From Aspidapion aeneum (Eukaryota; Arthropoda; Insecta; Coleoptera; Brentidae), in the NCBI GenBank assembly GCA_963576565.1, contig OY755042.1, positions 11,758,262 through 11,822,261 on the forward strand: a stretch of 64,000 nucleotides of DNA, written 5' to 3'. The notes beneath the pieces were generated by a model. It ran no database searches and had not been told where the DNA came from. It worked only from the letters and a program-made list of their open reading frames with translations. The position numbers and the translations under genes are program-made. Positions 46,222-56,539 of the stretch are shown piece after piece. Numbering within the stretch: position 1 is the first letter of the stretch; every line of letters begins with the position of its first letter.

Positions 46222-46500
46222 TTGAAGTGTAAACTTCTTTAGGCGCGTTTAACAGTTTTTGTGAGTGAATTGAACTGATCCGTCAGGCTCGGCTATGTAA
46301 CGCTTATTCGGGTAAAATAGGCTCGAGTCGACTAACTGTGAGAAACTTTCAGCGAGCGATATGATGATGCAGATGAAGGCCAGTACACAGAAGAGTTCGG
46401 TTCGGTCCGCTTTGCAGAATATGTTATGGGCCAGTATTATTAATTTCGCCTTGGTGAAGTTTACACTTCTGCCGTGTGGTCTTAAGAACACACAATAATT
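46222..46500. repeat. Interspersed repeat family C, copy 2 (longer form)
   Basis: Matches 37688-37917 with TTGAAGTGTAAACTTCTTTA, ATCCGTCAGGCTCGGCTATG, AGCGAGCGATATGATG and GAAGTTTACACTTCTGCCG. It carries about 50 extra bp between two GGCCAGTA words. The start and end form an inverted GAAGTGTAAACTTC/GAAGTTTACACTTC pair. Confidence 0.8.
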
Positions 46501-46809
46501 TTTTTTGTCAATCATGGATTATTTCTATTGTTTTTCGAATTTTAAACCACCCCTCAGGGGTGGTACTATAATTTGAGACTATTTTTAACGGGAATCCTAC
46601 GACTGCACGGACTAAATTTCCAATAAATAACATTTCGTTACAAAATTTTTATGTGGTTTTCTTTATTTCTAAAGTTAATTTGAATTTATATGAGATGAAA
46701 CTCACTGAGAAATGCTTACTACCATATTGCACATTAGGGTGAATCAAATCTTTGCAGTTATTTGATCTGTGAGTATTAAAAAAATACTCTGCCAATCTAT
46801 GGGCACCTA

Positions 46810-47338
46810 AGCTCACACTAGGTACTATAGTTATAGTGTGAGCTAATATAATCAAAAACTGGAATATATTTTATTCAACTCCAGACTCAATTACCTTTCG
46901 TTTGATACCACACAAGCCATGTTTTGACTTAAACTCAAATTTTTTTAATCTACCCCCCACCCTTTTGAAAAAAACTAAAATGTATTTTGTTTAACTCCAC
47001 ACTCAATTACCTTTCGTTTGATATCACAAACGCCATATTTTCACTTAAACTCTAATTTTTGACATCTACCCCCACCCTTTTTTTAAAAATAAACTAAAAT
47101 TCATTTTTTTTAACTCCAGACTTAATTACCTTTCGTTTGATATCACACACGCCATATTTTCACATAAACCCTAATTTTTGGAATCTACCCCCACCCTTTT
47201 ATTTGGCTTGCGTTCGGTGGATTTTGTTCATTTTTAAATGGGACCATCACGGCCCAAGACCCAACTTAGGTACCAAATTTCATTAAAATCGGACAAGCGG
47301 TTTTTGAGTTATGCGGGTTGGTCGTTACAGACAGACAT

Positions 47339-47385
<47 letters not shown>

Positions 47386-47506
47386 GCAAAACAAAAAAGT
47401 TTCAAAATCATCTGAAACGCAAATTTTTGAAATCGGAGCAACTTTTTTTTTCTCGAAAAAATTAGGATCACCATAGCTCACACTACTTATAGTAGTAGTG
47501 TGAGCT
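46810..47506. repeat. Composite repeat bracketed by two AGCTCACACTA hairpins
   Basis: A hairpin AGCTCACACTA…TAGTGTGAGCT lies at 46810-46844 and a second, AGCTCACACTAC…GTAGTGTGAGCT, at 47475-47506. Between them are three direct units of about 117 bp (ATTACCTTTCGTTTGATA at about 46890, 47006 and 47125; each ends in ATCTACCCCCACCC), the phrase CAAATTTCATTAAAATCGG, then AGCGGTTTTTGAGTTATGCG, and a (CAGA)n run (47328-47386). The layout suggests one mobile unit with hairpin ends. Confidence 0.65.
47328..47386 (+). repeat. (CAGA)n microsatellite
   Basis: About 14 GACA/CAGA units with one TACA variant, directly after the lead-in phrase TCGTTACAGACAGACATAC. Overlapping frames on both strands are simple-repeat artefacts. 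Confidence 0.95.
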
Positions 47507-48066
47507 AATACACTTAAACCGGGTTTAAGTATATATCAAAATCAGTTCAGTAGTAATGAATTTATAACGACATAAATGCAGATATGATTGGCAAGGCAAT
47601 CGTATAATATTCAAAATAATAATTAAAACAAAAAACAACCGAACCGATTTTGCTAATTCATACCTTGTTGTGCGTGATAAAAATGCTGCTTTTTTAGTGA
47701 TTTAAAAAATTTATTAAAACATGTTCTCAACACAAGAATAAACGAGCATCTTTGAAGGGTACAATTTTATTTCGTCCGCCATCTTGGATTTTGAAATGGC
47801 GGACAAAAAAACTTATTTATTCAAAACTCTGATTAATTCTCTGCCAAGTGCAGTTTGTCCCATTAAAATCGATGGTATAGTTCAAAAGTTATAATGAAAA
47901 AAAAATTGCCCGGTTGTTTTTGGCCCACCCAGTATAGGTGGATCGGTAGACTATACCTAAGACGACTTTTCCTTGGTCGTAAAAATTCTAGAAAGTTGTA
48001 GAAGTTTTTGTCAGGATTTTTTTATATTCCCTTAAGTGTACAGATTTAGTCTCGACCGGTATTATA
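47507..48066 (-). other. Intronic stretch without other supported features
   Basis: AT-rich; nothing recognised. Confidence 0.35.
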
Positions 48067-48763
48067 TAGGGTGTCCCATAACGTAGGGGCCATAGGCCAA
48101 CAGGTGATAGAAGAGGTCATGTCTGATAAAAAAACTTTCGATAATGCATGGGTCAAAACTCTGTCTTTGTCAAGATACAGAGCATCAAAGTTGGCAATTT
48201 TTTTCCTTTTCTGATAATAACTTTTTAAAAAAACGCAGTAAAAATATGAAATTGGGTAAAGTCGTGTATGAGAATAAGAGCAGTAAATTAGAATAAAAAC
48301 TATTTTGCAAAAATTATTTTTTTGCTATAAACTTTTATAAATGCCATTTTAAACGCAATATTTTTTTTATATTTTTTGTTAATAAAAACAAGTCTCTAGC
48401 GAGACATAATAATAAAATACTATTGATATTTTTTAAAAGAGTAAGTAAGCAAAAATTAATTTTTATAAAAAATGATTTTTTATACATTTTTAGGTTATTT
48501 TGACAGCCTGTAACTCCTCAACTTGTAATTTTATCAAATAAAGGAGTACCACATTTTTGAATCACAATTAGCTAAGTATTCAGCTGGCTGTGACCAATTT
48601 TCCTGTTTTTGTTAAACACGTTTTCCCCCACTCATTTAACTTTAAAAATCCTATATCTTAAAAACAGATGTGTGTTGACCCCCATGTTCTATAAACTTTT
48701 TTCTCGGAAATAACCTCCTCTATCACCTGCTGCACTATGGCCCCTAAGTTATGGGACACCCTG
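48067..48763. mobile_element. GGGTGTCCCATAAC element, copy 2 with complete ends
   Basis: Left TAGGGTGTCCCATAACGTAG then GGGCCATAGG…CAGGTGATAGAAGAGGT. Right CACCTGCTGCACTATGGCCC then CTAAGTTATGGGACACCCTG, giving an inverted repeat of about 50 bp. TA lies on both sides (48065-48066, 48764-48765). A TA target fits the Tc1/mariner superfamily, but no transposase is present. Confidence 0.82.
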
Positions 48764-48930
48764 TATTATTATAGGTGTATTTTTTAATACAGTTCAAACA
48801 ACTGTAAAGATTTGAGTCTAGTTTCCACCTATGCGTGCCCACCCCAATGACGGGACATGGCTTATTAATCAAAGATTATATTATTTGCCATACATTGTGG
48901 GTTCTTCTTGTTTGTCCAAGTTTTCTAAAA

Positions 48931-50135
48931 TGCCTTCACAAATTTCGAAATTTAATAAAGCTCAAATTTTGCTTAAACTAATGCCCAAATGTGCATCGAG
49001 TAGCCGCTCACTATGGACGAAACACGTCGACGATTGTGCAAATCAAAAGAAAATATGAGGAAGAGGAAAATGTTCGGCCAAAGCAAGGTACTGGCTTGAC
49101 CAAAATCAGCACGCTCTTAGAATATCAGCAACTAATAGAGTTTTTTAAAAACATCCTTTTTCCAACGCCTGTGAAGCAAGAATTGCCTCTGATTGTCCTG
49201 TTTCACTTACAACGAGTCGAAAGGAGAGTAAGATCAAGATGTCGTATGGCAGCAATAAAAAATCTTTTAAATTCACAAAAAAAACAAGCCCGCCTAATTT
49301 TTGCTTTAACTTATTCTCTGGAAAATGAAGCATTTTGGCAACGTCTAGTGATATATAGATATTTCAATCACACAGTGATCAAAAACAAATTTTAGTTTAT
49401 AGGCCACCAAAAACGCGCTACCAAGAAAAATATATTTTGGGAAACGAAGACTTTCTGTGATTGCTTGGGGGTGGATTTCGGCAAGAGGACATGAGGCTCT
49501 TTTTAGAATCCTTGGTAGGTTTAATGCTCAGGCTTATGTCACCATTATAAGAGACGTCATGCTTCCTCAAGTCAGGATTCTTTACCCAGATGGTTTTGTA
49601 TACCAGCAGGACTTAGGTCACTATATCACGAAGTTCCTTCTAAAGGTACCGACATAGATTTTTACGTTTTAAAAAATCTCGTATAAAATTGGTTACCCAT
49701 TGTCGTAGATTTTTTTAATAAATAATGTGATTATTTGTCAACCAGGAATTTTGTCACCGCCAAAGCAGCAAAAACAAAAACTTTGATATAACTGCTAGTA
49801 TACGAGGTTTTTTGAAACGTAAAAATCTATGTCGGTACCTTTAGAAGGAACTTCGTGATCTAGTGACCTTAAGCAAGACAACTGCCCTGTCCACATAGCC
49901 CACATATCACGATAGTGCTTTTACGAGAACAATGTCGAGGTTTTGCCATGGCCAGCCAAAACCCCTAATGCCAATTCAATCAAAAACGTGGAGACTTATT
50001 TCAAGAAAATTAAGAAAAATGAATATTACTCCTAGAAACTCAAACCACCATACAAGCATATGAAGACTTTATTCAGGCAAACGTAAATTTGTTTAAAAAT
50101 TTAGCAAATTACCACTCCTGGGGAAAGGTAAAAAC
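48931..50135 (+). pseudogene. Tc1-type transposase relic, split by a MITE
   Basis: Broken frames give SQISKFNKAQILLKLMPKC, then VAAHYGRNTSTIVQIKRKYE (the helix-turn-helix part), KKQARLIFALTYSLENEAFW, VIAWGWISARGHEALF, then YPDGFVYQQD. After the MITE come QDNCPVHIAHISR, a stop, and NNVEVLPWPAKTPNANSIKN. This is the order of a Tc1 transposase: paired-like DNA-binding domain, WGxIS block, QDNxPxH with the second Asp, and the PNxNPIEN block with the final Glu. Here NPIEN is NSIKN, so the catalytic Glu is Lys; there are also frameshifts (about 48995) and stops. It is non-functional. Terminal repeats of the original element were not identified. Confidence 0.88.
49616..49868. mobile_element. MITE inside the Tc1 transposase, TTA target duplication
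   Basis: Left GGTCACTATATCACGAAGTT then CCTTCTAAAGGTACCGACAT; right ATGTCGGTACCTTTAGAAGG then AACTTCGTGATCTAGTGACC. The arms are nearly identical for about 70 bp. TTA occurs at both sides (49613-49615, 49869-49871). A three-base TTA/TWA target and G-rich ends fit the PIF/Harbinger superfamily. Confidence 0.85.
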
Positions 50136-50385
50136 CTAAAAAAAACTATAGAAATAATCAATGCTCGATAAAAAAAATTATAAACAAACATTTTTAACTT
50201 TTAACTAAAACAGTATATTTAGCTGCAATTTATATTGGAATATTTTCTCACTAAAACTTTCCCGAATAATAATTAAAAAACGGTTTAATAGACGCCAACT
50301 TGTCCAAATAGTTAATTTATATATAAAATATAGCGGGCAGCTAACAAACGATGCAATCAGAGACAGATGTATTTTCGGTGAAATC

Positions 50386-50913
50386 TGAGGGGTGAACAGC
50401 TCTCACAATCGGTGTACACATTTCTCACAATCTTTCACAATCTTTACACAATCCCTCCCAATCACTCACAATCTGTCACAATCTTACCACAATCCTTCAC
50501 AATCCCTCACAATCCTTCACAATTCCTCAGAATCTTACCACAATCCTTCACAATCCCTCACAATCTTTACACAATCCATCCCAATCACTCACAATCTTTC
50601 ACAATCCTTCACAATCTTTACACAGTCTGTCCCAATCACTCACAATCTTACCACAACCCCTCACAATCTGACCACCGTCCCTCGCAAAGGAACCTATAGA
50701 CATGAGGACCTTTTTTTTTTTTTGGTTGGTCGCGGCGCAAGAATTTTTGATGGGCTGTCGTTCCCCCGCCTCTTCAGGCACGCTACACCGCTGCACAGTC
50801 CTCCACAATCCCTCACAATCTTTCACAATCTTACCACAATCCCTCACAATCTTAACAAAAGATTGTGGATTTTCACAATCGGTGTACACATTTAGGGTTA
50901 GCTGTTCACCCCT
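50386..50913. mobile_element. Short foldback element filled with CACAATC repeats
   Basis: Ends TGAGGGGTGAACAGCT and AGCTGTTCACCCCT are inverted repeats. The phrase CACAATCGGTGTACACATTT occurs near both ends, but in the same orientation. The target duplication CGGTGAAATC flanks it (50376-50385, 50914-50923; 9 or 10 bp depending on the boundary). The interior is dozens of words CACAATC(C/T)(C/T)T(C/T)A, broken at 50700-50800 by an unrelated segment. Long frames here (HNPSQSFTI-type) are translations of the repeat. Confidence 0.85.
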
Positions 50914-50923
50914 CGGTGAAATC

Positions 50924-51548
50924 AAAATTTTGTCCAAATCCCTAGTGGCATACGCCTGTCATTTTTAAACCAAATTATTATTTTTTCTATTTATTTGTGT
51001 GTCTTGTGTTCTTTACAGGAAAACCAGAAATTTTGCACCTACAACGTTTTGCTTGGATAACCTTCGAGTATGTTGAAGAATGTATAGAATTGCAAAAAAA
51101 TCCACTCAACCAAAAATATGAAACCACTTAACTAAATGACGTCGAGTAACAGTATGCGTGCATGCTCTGGTAATTTCAAGTCGCTGTCAACAAAAAAAAT
51201 TAAAAACTTATTTGTTTTTGCTCTTTCACAAATTGAAAGCAAAGAGAAGTAAAATAGTGATTCGGACTTCTATTTTTTACTTTGTTACAACGTTTTCATT
51301 GTCATCAGTCATCTTCAGCACAGTCTAGAACACTGTATCTTCGATTAGCGGAGAGGTAGAGGATATTAATTTGATAAAAGTTTTGCCTTTTGGTTTTATG
51401 TAGTTCTTGGAAAATAACTGTTATCCATAGGAATCCCATGTAATGGATGTAACCACGTGATCCGTGAATGAAACTTTCTTCTTAAAAGGTATGAAAAATT
51501 AATATGAAAAAAGAACCACTTGTGCGAGGTTGTTGGCTTCATATATAT
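50924..51548 (-). other. Intronic stretch without other supported features
   Basis: Nothing recognised other than the first bases of the solo LTR's target site. Confidence 0.35.
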
Positions 51549-51905
51549 TGTTACGGGTTCTCCACAACGATTTATCAATTTATTTCGACAAATTATGTAC
51601 AAAAACACGCAATTAACTTCGCGTTAACATCTAGCGATCACTACCATTTGTTATCTTTGACTGACTCCATACGCGGCGTCCGGCCCTATATATAGGGTCT
51701 GCCTCTATTCGAGAACCATCCATCCTTCTTCGATTCACGAGCATTCTCGTCTCTGCCAGAAGGTACGCGGCCGTGCATGAGTTTGTCATAGATAACGCAA
51801 CTAAAACCTAGACTAAAAATACAACCATAAGATACGTCACCCTAATACTACACTAAACCTAAATAAATTCTAACTATAAAATTTAAATAACTTAAATTTG
51901 TAACA
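51549..51905 (+). mobile_element. Solo LTR, gypsy-like
   Basis: Starts TGTTACGGGTTCTCC and ends AAATTTGTAACA, giving TGTTAC/GTAACA inverted tips. ATAT lies on both sides (51545-51548, 51906-51909) as a 4-bp target duplication. A TATA box (CCTATATATAGGG, about 51685) and a later AATAAA (about 51862) put U3 to U5 in the plus direction. No internal retrotransposon sequence is adjacent, so it is a recombined solo LTR. The name gypsy-like rests on the 4-bp duplication and layout only. Confidence 0.75.
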
Positions 51906-52075
51906 ATATGAATAATATAATAGAGGGACCTTTACCATATCCCATTTTTCACTTATCCTTTATTTGAGGCATGCGCAGTTACCGGGTTTGAACTTTATCC
52001 CTTACTAAACGATAATGTTTGACCTTACTTGTGTTCGAATATCGCAGGCTACTAGTGCCTTTATTTAGAGACAGT

Positions 52076-52344
52076 CAGTGGCGGATCCAGGGGGGGGGAC
52101 ACTAGGGGCACTTGCCCCCCCCCCGAGAATTTTTTGAATATACAAAAAATGAGTAAAAAGTAAGGTTTTTGCTAATAAAAATTCAAAATTTTTGCTTGCG
52201 GCGCATGAAAGTGTCTAGTGTTATTATCATCGAAATTACAACCACTTTTAAATTATCCTGAATTTGTAGCTGGTTTTTACCAACAGAGAAGTCATCACCT
52301 AAAGTGCCCCCCCCCCCCGAAAAGCACCTCTGGATCCGCCCTTG
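52076..52344. mobile_element. hAT-type MITE, perfect 8-bp target duplication
   Basis: Starts CAGTGGCGGATCCAGGGGG and ends CCTCTGGATCCGCCCTTG, flanked by GAGACAGT (52068-52075, 52345-52352). Long C runs follow the left end and precede the right end. No transposase. Confidence 0.88.
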
Positions 52345-52528
52345 GAGACAGTGTTGCCGCGGATATAACGCTATGACAAAATGTTATGTAAATATAAAAT
52401 ATTTTTGATACCAGATAATTATTTCAAGAGCTACCAATACGAGATAATAATATTAGAAATTGTTTGGCAACAGTGTTCACCAACTACCCAAAAGTCATCA
52501 ATGTGTGAAGTGTGAAAAAAAAGAAGAA

Positions 52529-52529
<1 letters not shown>

Positions 52530-52575
<46 letters not shown>
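52530..52575 (+). repeat. (AT)n microsatellite
   Basis: About 22 uninterrupted AT units after a purine run (GAAAAAAAAGAAGAAG). Confidence 0.95.
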
Positions 52576-52579
<4 letters not shown>

Positions 52580-52907
52580 TTATATATCAGCCAAAGTTTA
52601 TGAAAAAACATGGAAAAAGCCGCCTTCTTCCCTTAAATTGGAAGGAAACCTCGGTGACCTAATATTGTGTGATCTATAACCAATCGATCTAGGGTGGTTT
52701 TAAAAAATATTCTACAACTATCCCACGGGACACGATTTTTTTCTATAAGCTACTCAACTAATTTTTCTTTAATTTTTTTTGAAAGCAAGTATTACAGACA
52801 AAAACGATCTACACTGTTTTATAGGTAGAGACATGGCCCATATGTCTCTTATATGAGCCATAGAATTTTCCTTTAAAAGGTGTTTATCTTATCTTGGTAA
52901 CATTTAA

Positions 52908-54053
52908 CCCTCCGTTGGTCACGTGGTCTACAATCGTAGACCATACCTCTTTAAAGTTCGCCAGGGCTTCGTGTATATACGTGAGCCGAGCGCGCTTCTT
53001 AGTAGCTGTTGTTATTGAACGTCTCTTTCGATTCAGTGTGTTGGTTGAGTTCGATTGGTGCGAATGTGAATGTTATTGAGGCTGAAAGACGACTGGTCTA
53101 CGTATGTACTCCAGGTGACTAAGCACGTTATAGTTTTTTGCCGCATACCGATTTTTATTTTATTTTTTTTTTCTTGTTTTATTTTGAAATATTAATTTAT
53201 TTGTTTTATGACTAGAACGTAAACCTAACACCCATAGTTCCTACATCTATTGCGTAGTAAAGAAAGCGTATAGAAAGAAGCAGAGATAGTGAAGTATGGA
53301 TGAAATGATTTAATGAAATGTCTAGTGGAAAAGATTGTCCAGTTGACGATGAGGATGATTCTGAACATGGTACTGAATACAATACGAAAGACCGGCAAGT
53401 AAGCGAACATGACATAAATTCTGAACTTGGGAAAAAACAATGAAACAAAATGAAAAAGACCACATCAAATTTCCAAGTACGTGTGTGTGCGTTCCCAAAA
53501 CATAATCAAACTTTTGCCTGGGAATTAATCAAACCACAAATTGAGGTGAGAGCAAACATTCCTCAGATTCTCAAAGAAATTAGACGACGAGCGCAAGTCC
53601 TATTAGGAATCCCAATTGCTCAACAGAGTGATATCGTATTGAATGTTTTGACTAAAAAAAAATAGTCTATTTTGCTTGTCTTGAACGCTTCCAGTATTTA
53701 ACAGAACTGTTGTTTTTGTTAGTTTTAGAAGAATTTTGTTTTTGTTTTTTTATAAGAATACCATTTTTTTTTGTTTGTTTGCTCAAAAGTGCTTTTTGGG
53801 CCATTTGTTTATTTTTGTCAATAAATATTGAAAAAAACCTGAATTTTTATTTTCGTTATTTTCACATTGAAGTAACATCTTTTTAAAAGATAAAGGTCAA
53901 GTAGATTATCGAAAACACCGTAGAAAACACACATGAGAAAAAAAATCTTGTAAAAAATGCAATTTACTGCGTTATATCTTTTTTTGAAAATGGTCTTCGA
54001 TGGTAGACCACGGGAACAACCATGTATACAAATACTAGGTGACCGACCGAGGG
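52908..54053 (+). mobile_element. piggyBac-type element, internal-deletion derivative
   Basis: Flanked by TTAA (52904-52907, 54054-54057). Ends are CCCTCCGTTGGTCACGTGG and, inverted, CCCTCGGTCGGTCACCTAG. Just inside are palindromic TGGTCTACAATCGTAGACCA (52923 onward) and GGTCTTCGATGGTAGACC. TTAA duplication and CCCT ends are diagnostic of piggyBac transposons. At 1,146 bp the element is about half the length expected of an autonomous one, and only the first and last parts of a transposase remain. Confidence 0.92.
53250..53700 (+). pseudogene. piggyBac transposase remnant, N-terminal acidic part joined to C-terminal part
   Basis: Frames on the plus strand give CPVDDEDDSEHGTEYNTKDR (about 53336-53395), an acidic stretch like the N-terminus of piggyBac transposases. 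After a stop and frame change, TFAWELIKPQIEVRANIPQI then LKEIRRRAQVLLGIP (about 53510-53625) follows, resembling the helix just before the C-terminal Cys-rich domain (ELIKPH.E.R…LP..I……LG). The DDD catalytic core and the Cys-rich zinc domain are missing. Non-functional; mobile only if an intact relative supplied transposase. Confidence 0.65.
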
Positions 54054-54172
54054 TTAAATTCACAATGACATACCAGAGGTTACGTTACGCACTGCTTTAA
54101 GCCTGTTTTCACCTTGTTGTTTCTACGCAACGTATCTTATCTGCGTAACGTACGTCTTCTACGCAGTGCCGT

Positions 54173-54198
54173 CACAGAAGAGGGGTAACTCTTCTGTG
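54173..54198. other. Hairpin beside the large foldback element
   Basis: CACAGAAGAG, a six-base loop GGGTAA, then CTCTTCTGTG: a 10-bp perfect stem. It lies about 70 bp left of the element's target duplication. Role unknown. Confidence 0.6.
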
Positions 54199-54504
54199 GT
54201 GCCGTGGCTTATAACCTCTACTGTCAAGCCCGAATTGTTACATGATACAAAATTCATTGGTGTGAAACTAGCAGCCACCTTACAGCAGCCAAAGTGTGAA
54301 GTTAGCAGCCACTTACAGCAGCCAAAATGTGAAGTTAGCAGCCACATTTGGCAGCCTAACAAAAAAGTATATTTTCAAAAATTATTTCATTGAGAAGCTG
54401 CAAAAACCTTGGTAAATAACTTTTTTTATTAAGAAATGGAGAATTTGAGAAATTTGGAAAAAAATAAAAAATCCAAAAAAATTTAAAAGTCCTCTTTAAA
54501 AATA

Positions 54505-56539
54505 TAGTTACGCAATGAAACTTGGTAGAGTGTTTAAGTTGCCTACAACTAGTCATCTGTGGAAGCGGCTGCTCCTTGTTCCCGGTTTAACATGTTCAAA
54601 TGGAAAAAAAATGGAAAAACAGAAAAAAATTCAAAAGTCACCTTCAGAAACATAGTTACGCAATGAAACTTGGTAGGGTGTTTAAGTTGCCTACAACTAG
54701 TCATCTGCGGAAGCGGCTGCTCCTTGTTCCCGGTTTAACATGGTGAAATGGAAAAAAAATGGAAAAAGATAAAAAAATTCAAAAGTCACCTTCAAAAACA
54801 TAGTTACGCAATGAAACTTGGTAAGGTGTTTAAGTAACCTACAACTAGTCATGTGTGCAAGCGGCTGCTACTTGTTCCCGGTTTAACATGGCGAAATGGA
54901 AAAAAAATGGAAAAACAGAAAAAAATTCAAAAGTCACCTTCAAAAACATAGTTACGCAATGAAACTTTGTAGGGTGTTTAAGTAACCTACAACTAGTCAT
55001 GTGTGTAAGCGGCTGCTACTTGTTCCCGGTTTAACATGGTGAAATGGAAAAAAAATGGAAAAACAGAAAAAAATTCAAAAGTCACCTTCAAAAACATAGT
55101 TACGCAATGAAACTTTGTAGGGTGTTTAAGTAACCTACAACTAGTCATGTGTGTAAGCGGCTGCTACTTGTTCCCGGTTTAACATGGTGAAATGGAAAAA
55201 AAATGGAAAAACAGAAAAAAATTCAAAAGTCACCTTCAAAAACATAGTTACGCAATGAAACTTTGTAGGGTGTTTAAGTTGCCTACAACTAGTCATCTGC
55301 GGAAGCGGCTGCTCCTTGTTCCCGGTTTAACATGGTGAAATGGAAAAAAATGGAAAAAGATAAAAAAATTCAAAAGTCACCTTCAAAAACATAGTTACGC
55401 AATGAAACTTGGTAGGGTGTTTAAGTTGCCTACAACTAGTCATCTGTGGAAGCGGCTACTCCTTGTTCCCGGTTTAACATGGTGAAATAGAAAAAAAATG
55501 GAAAAACAGAAAAAAATTCAAAAGTCACCTTCAAAAACATAGTTACGCAATGAAACTTTGTAGGGTGTTTAAGTAACCTACAACTAGTCATGTGTGTAAG
55601 CGGCTGCTACTTGTTCCCGGTTTAACATGGTGAAATGGAAAAAAAATCGAAAAACAGAAAAAAATTCAAAAGTCACCTTCAAAAACATAGTTACGCAATG
55701 AAACTTGGTAGGGTGTTTAAGTTGCCTACAACTAGTCATCTGTGAAAGTGGCTGCTCCTTGTTCCCGGTTTAACATGGTGAAATGGAAAAAAATGGAAAA
55801 ACAGAAAAAAATTCAAAAGTCACCTTCAAAAACATAGTTACGCAATGAAACTTGGTATGGTGTTTAAGTAACCTACAACTAGTCATGTGTGTAAGCGGCT
55901 GCTACTTGTTCCCGGTTTAACATGGTGAAATGGAAAAAAAATGGAAAAACAGAAAAAAATTCAAAAGTCACCTTCAAAAACATAGTTACGCAATGAAACT
56001 TTGTAGGGTGTTTAAGTAACCTACAACTAGTCATGTGTGTAAGCGGCTGCTACTTGTTCCCGGTTTAACATGGTGAAATGGAAAAAAAATGGAAAAACAG
56101 AAAAAAGTTCAAAAGTCACCTTCAAAAACATAGTTACGCAATGAAACTCGGTATGGTGTTTAAGTAACCTACAACTAGTCATGTGTGTAAGCGGCTGCTA
56201 CTTGTTCCCGGTTTAACATGGTGAAATGGAAAAAAAATGGAAAAACAGAAAAAAATTCAAAAGTCACCTTCAAAAACATAGTTACGCAATGAAACTTGGT
56301 AGGGTGTTTAAGTTGCCTACAACTAGTTATCTGTGGAAGCGGCTGCTCCTTGTTCCCGGTTTAACATGTTCAAATGGAAAAAAAATGGAAAAACAGAAAA
56401 AAATTCAAAAGTCACCTTCAGAAACATAGTTACGCAATGAAACTTGGTAGGGTGTTTAAGTTGCCTACAACTAGTCATCTGCGGAAGCGGCTGCTCCTTG
56501 TTCCCGGTTTAACATGGTGAAATGGAAAAAAAATGGAAA
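54505..56539 (+). repeat. Left arm array of the foldback element, 14 units of about 148 bp
   Basis: The anchor TAGTTACGCAATGAAAC recurs at 54505, 54653, 54801, 54949, 55097, 55245, 55392, 55540, 55688, 55835, 55983, 56131, 56279 and 56427: steps of 147-148 bp. Units fall in two subtypes. Type A has TTGCCTACAACTAGTCATCT and GCGGCTGCTCC; type B has TAACCTACAACTAGTCATGT and GCGGCTGCTACTT. The order is A A B B B A A B A B B B A A. Confidence 0.95.

Noticed and set aside
50392..50968. Overlapping frames of 88-167 codons with HNPSQSFTI-like repeats
   Set aside because: They are translations of a CACAATC micro-repeat in a foldback element, open in several frames and on both strands.
53212..53463. 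Minus-strand serine-rich frames
   Set aside because: They are antisense to the acidic piggyBac transposase remnant (GA-rich codons read as Ser/Phe).
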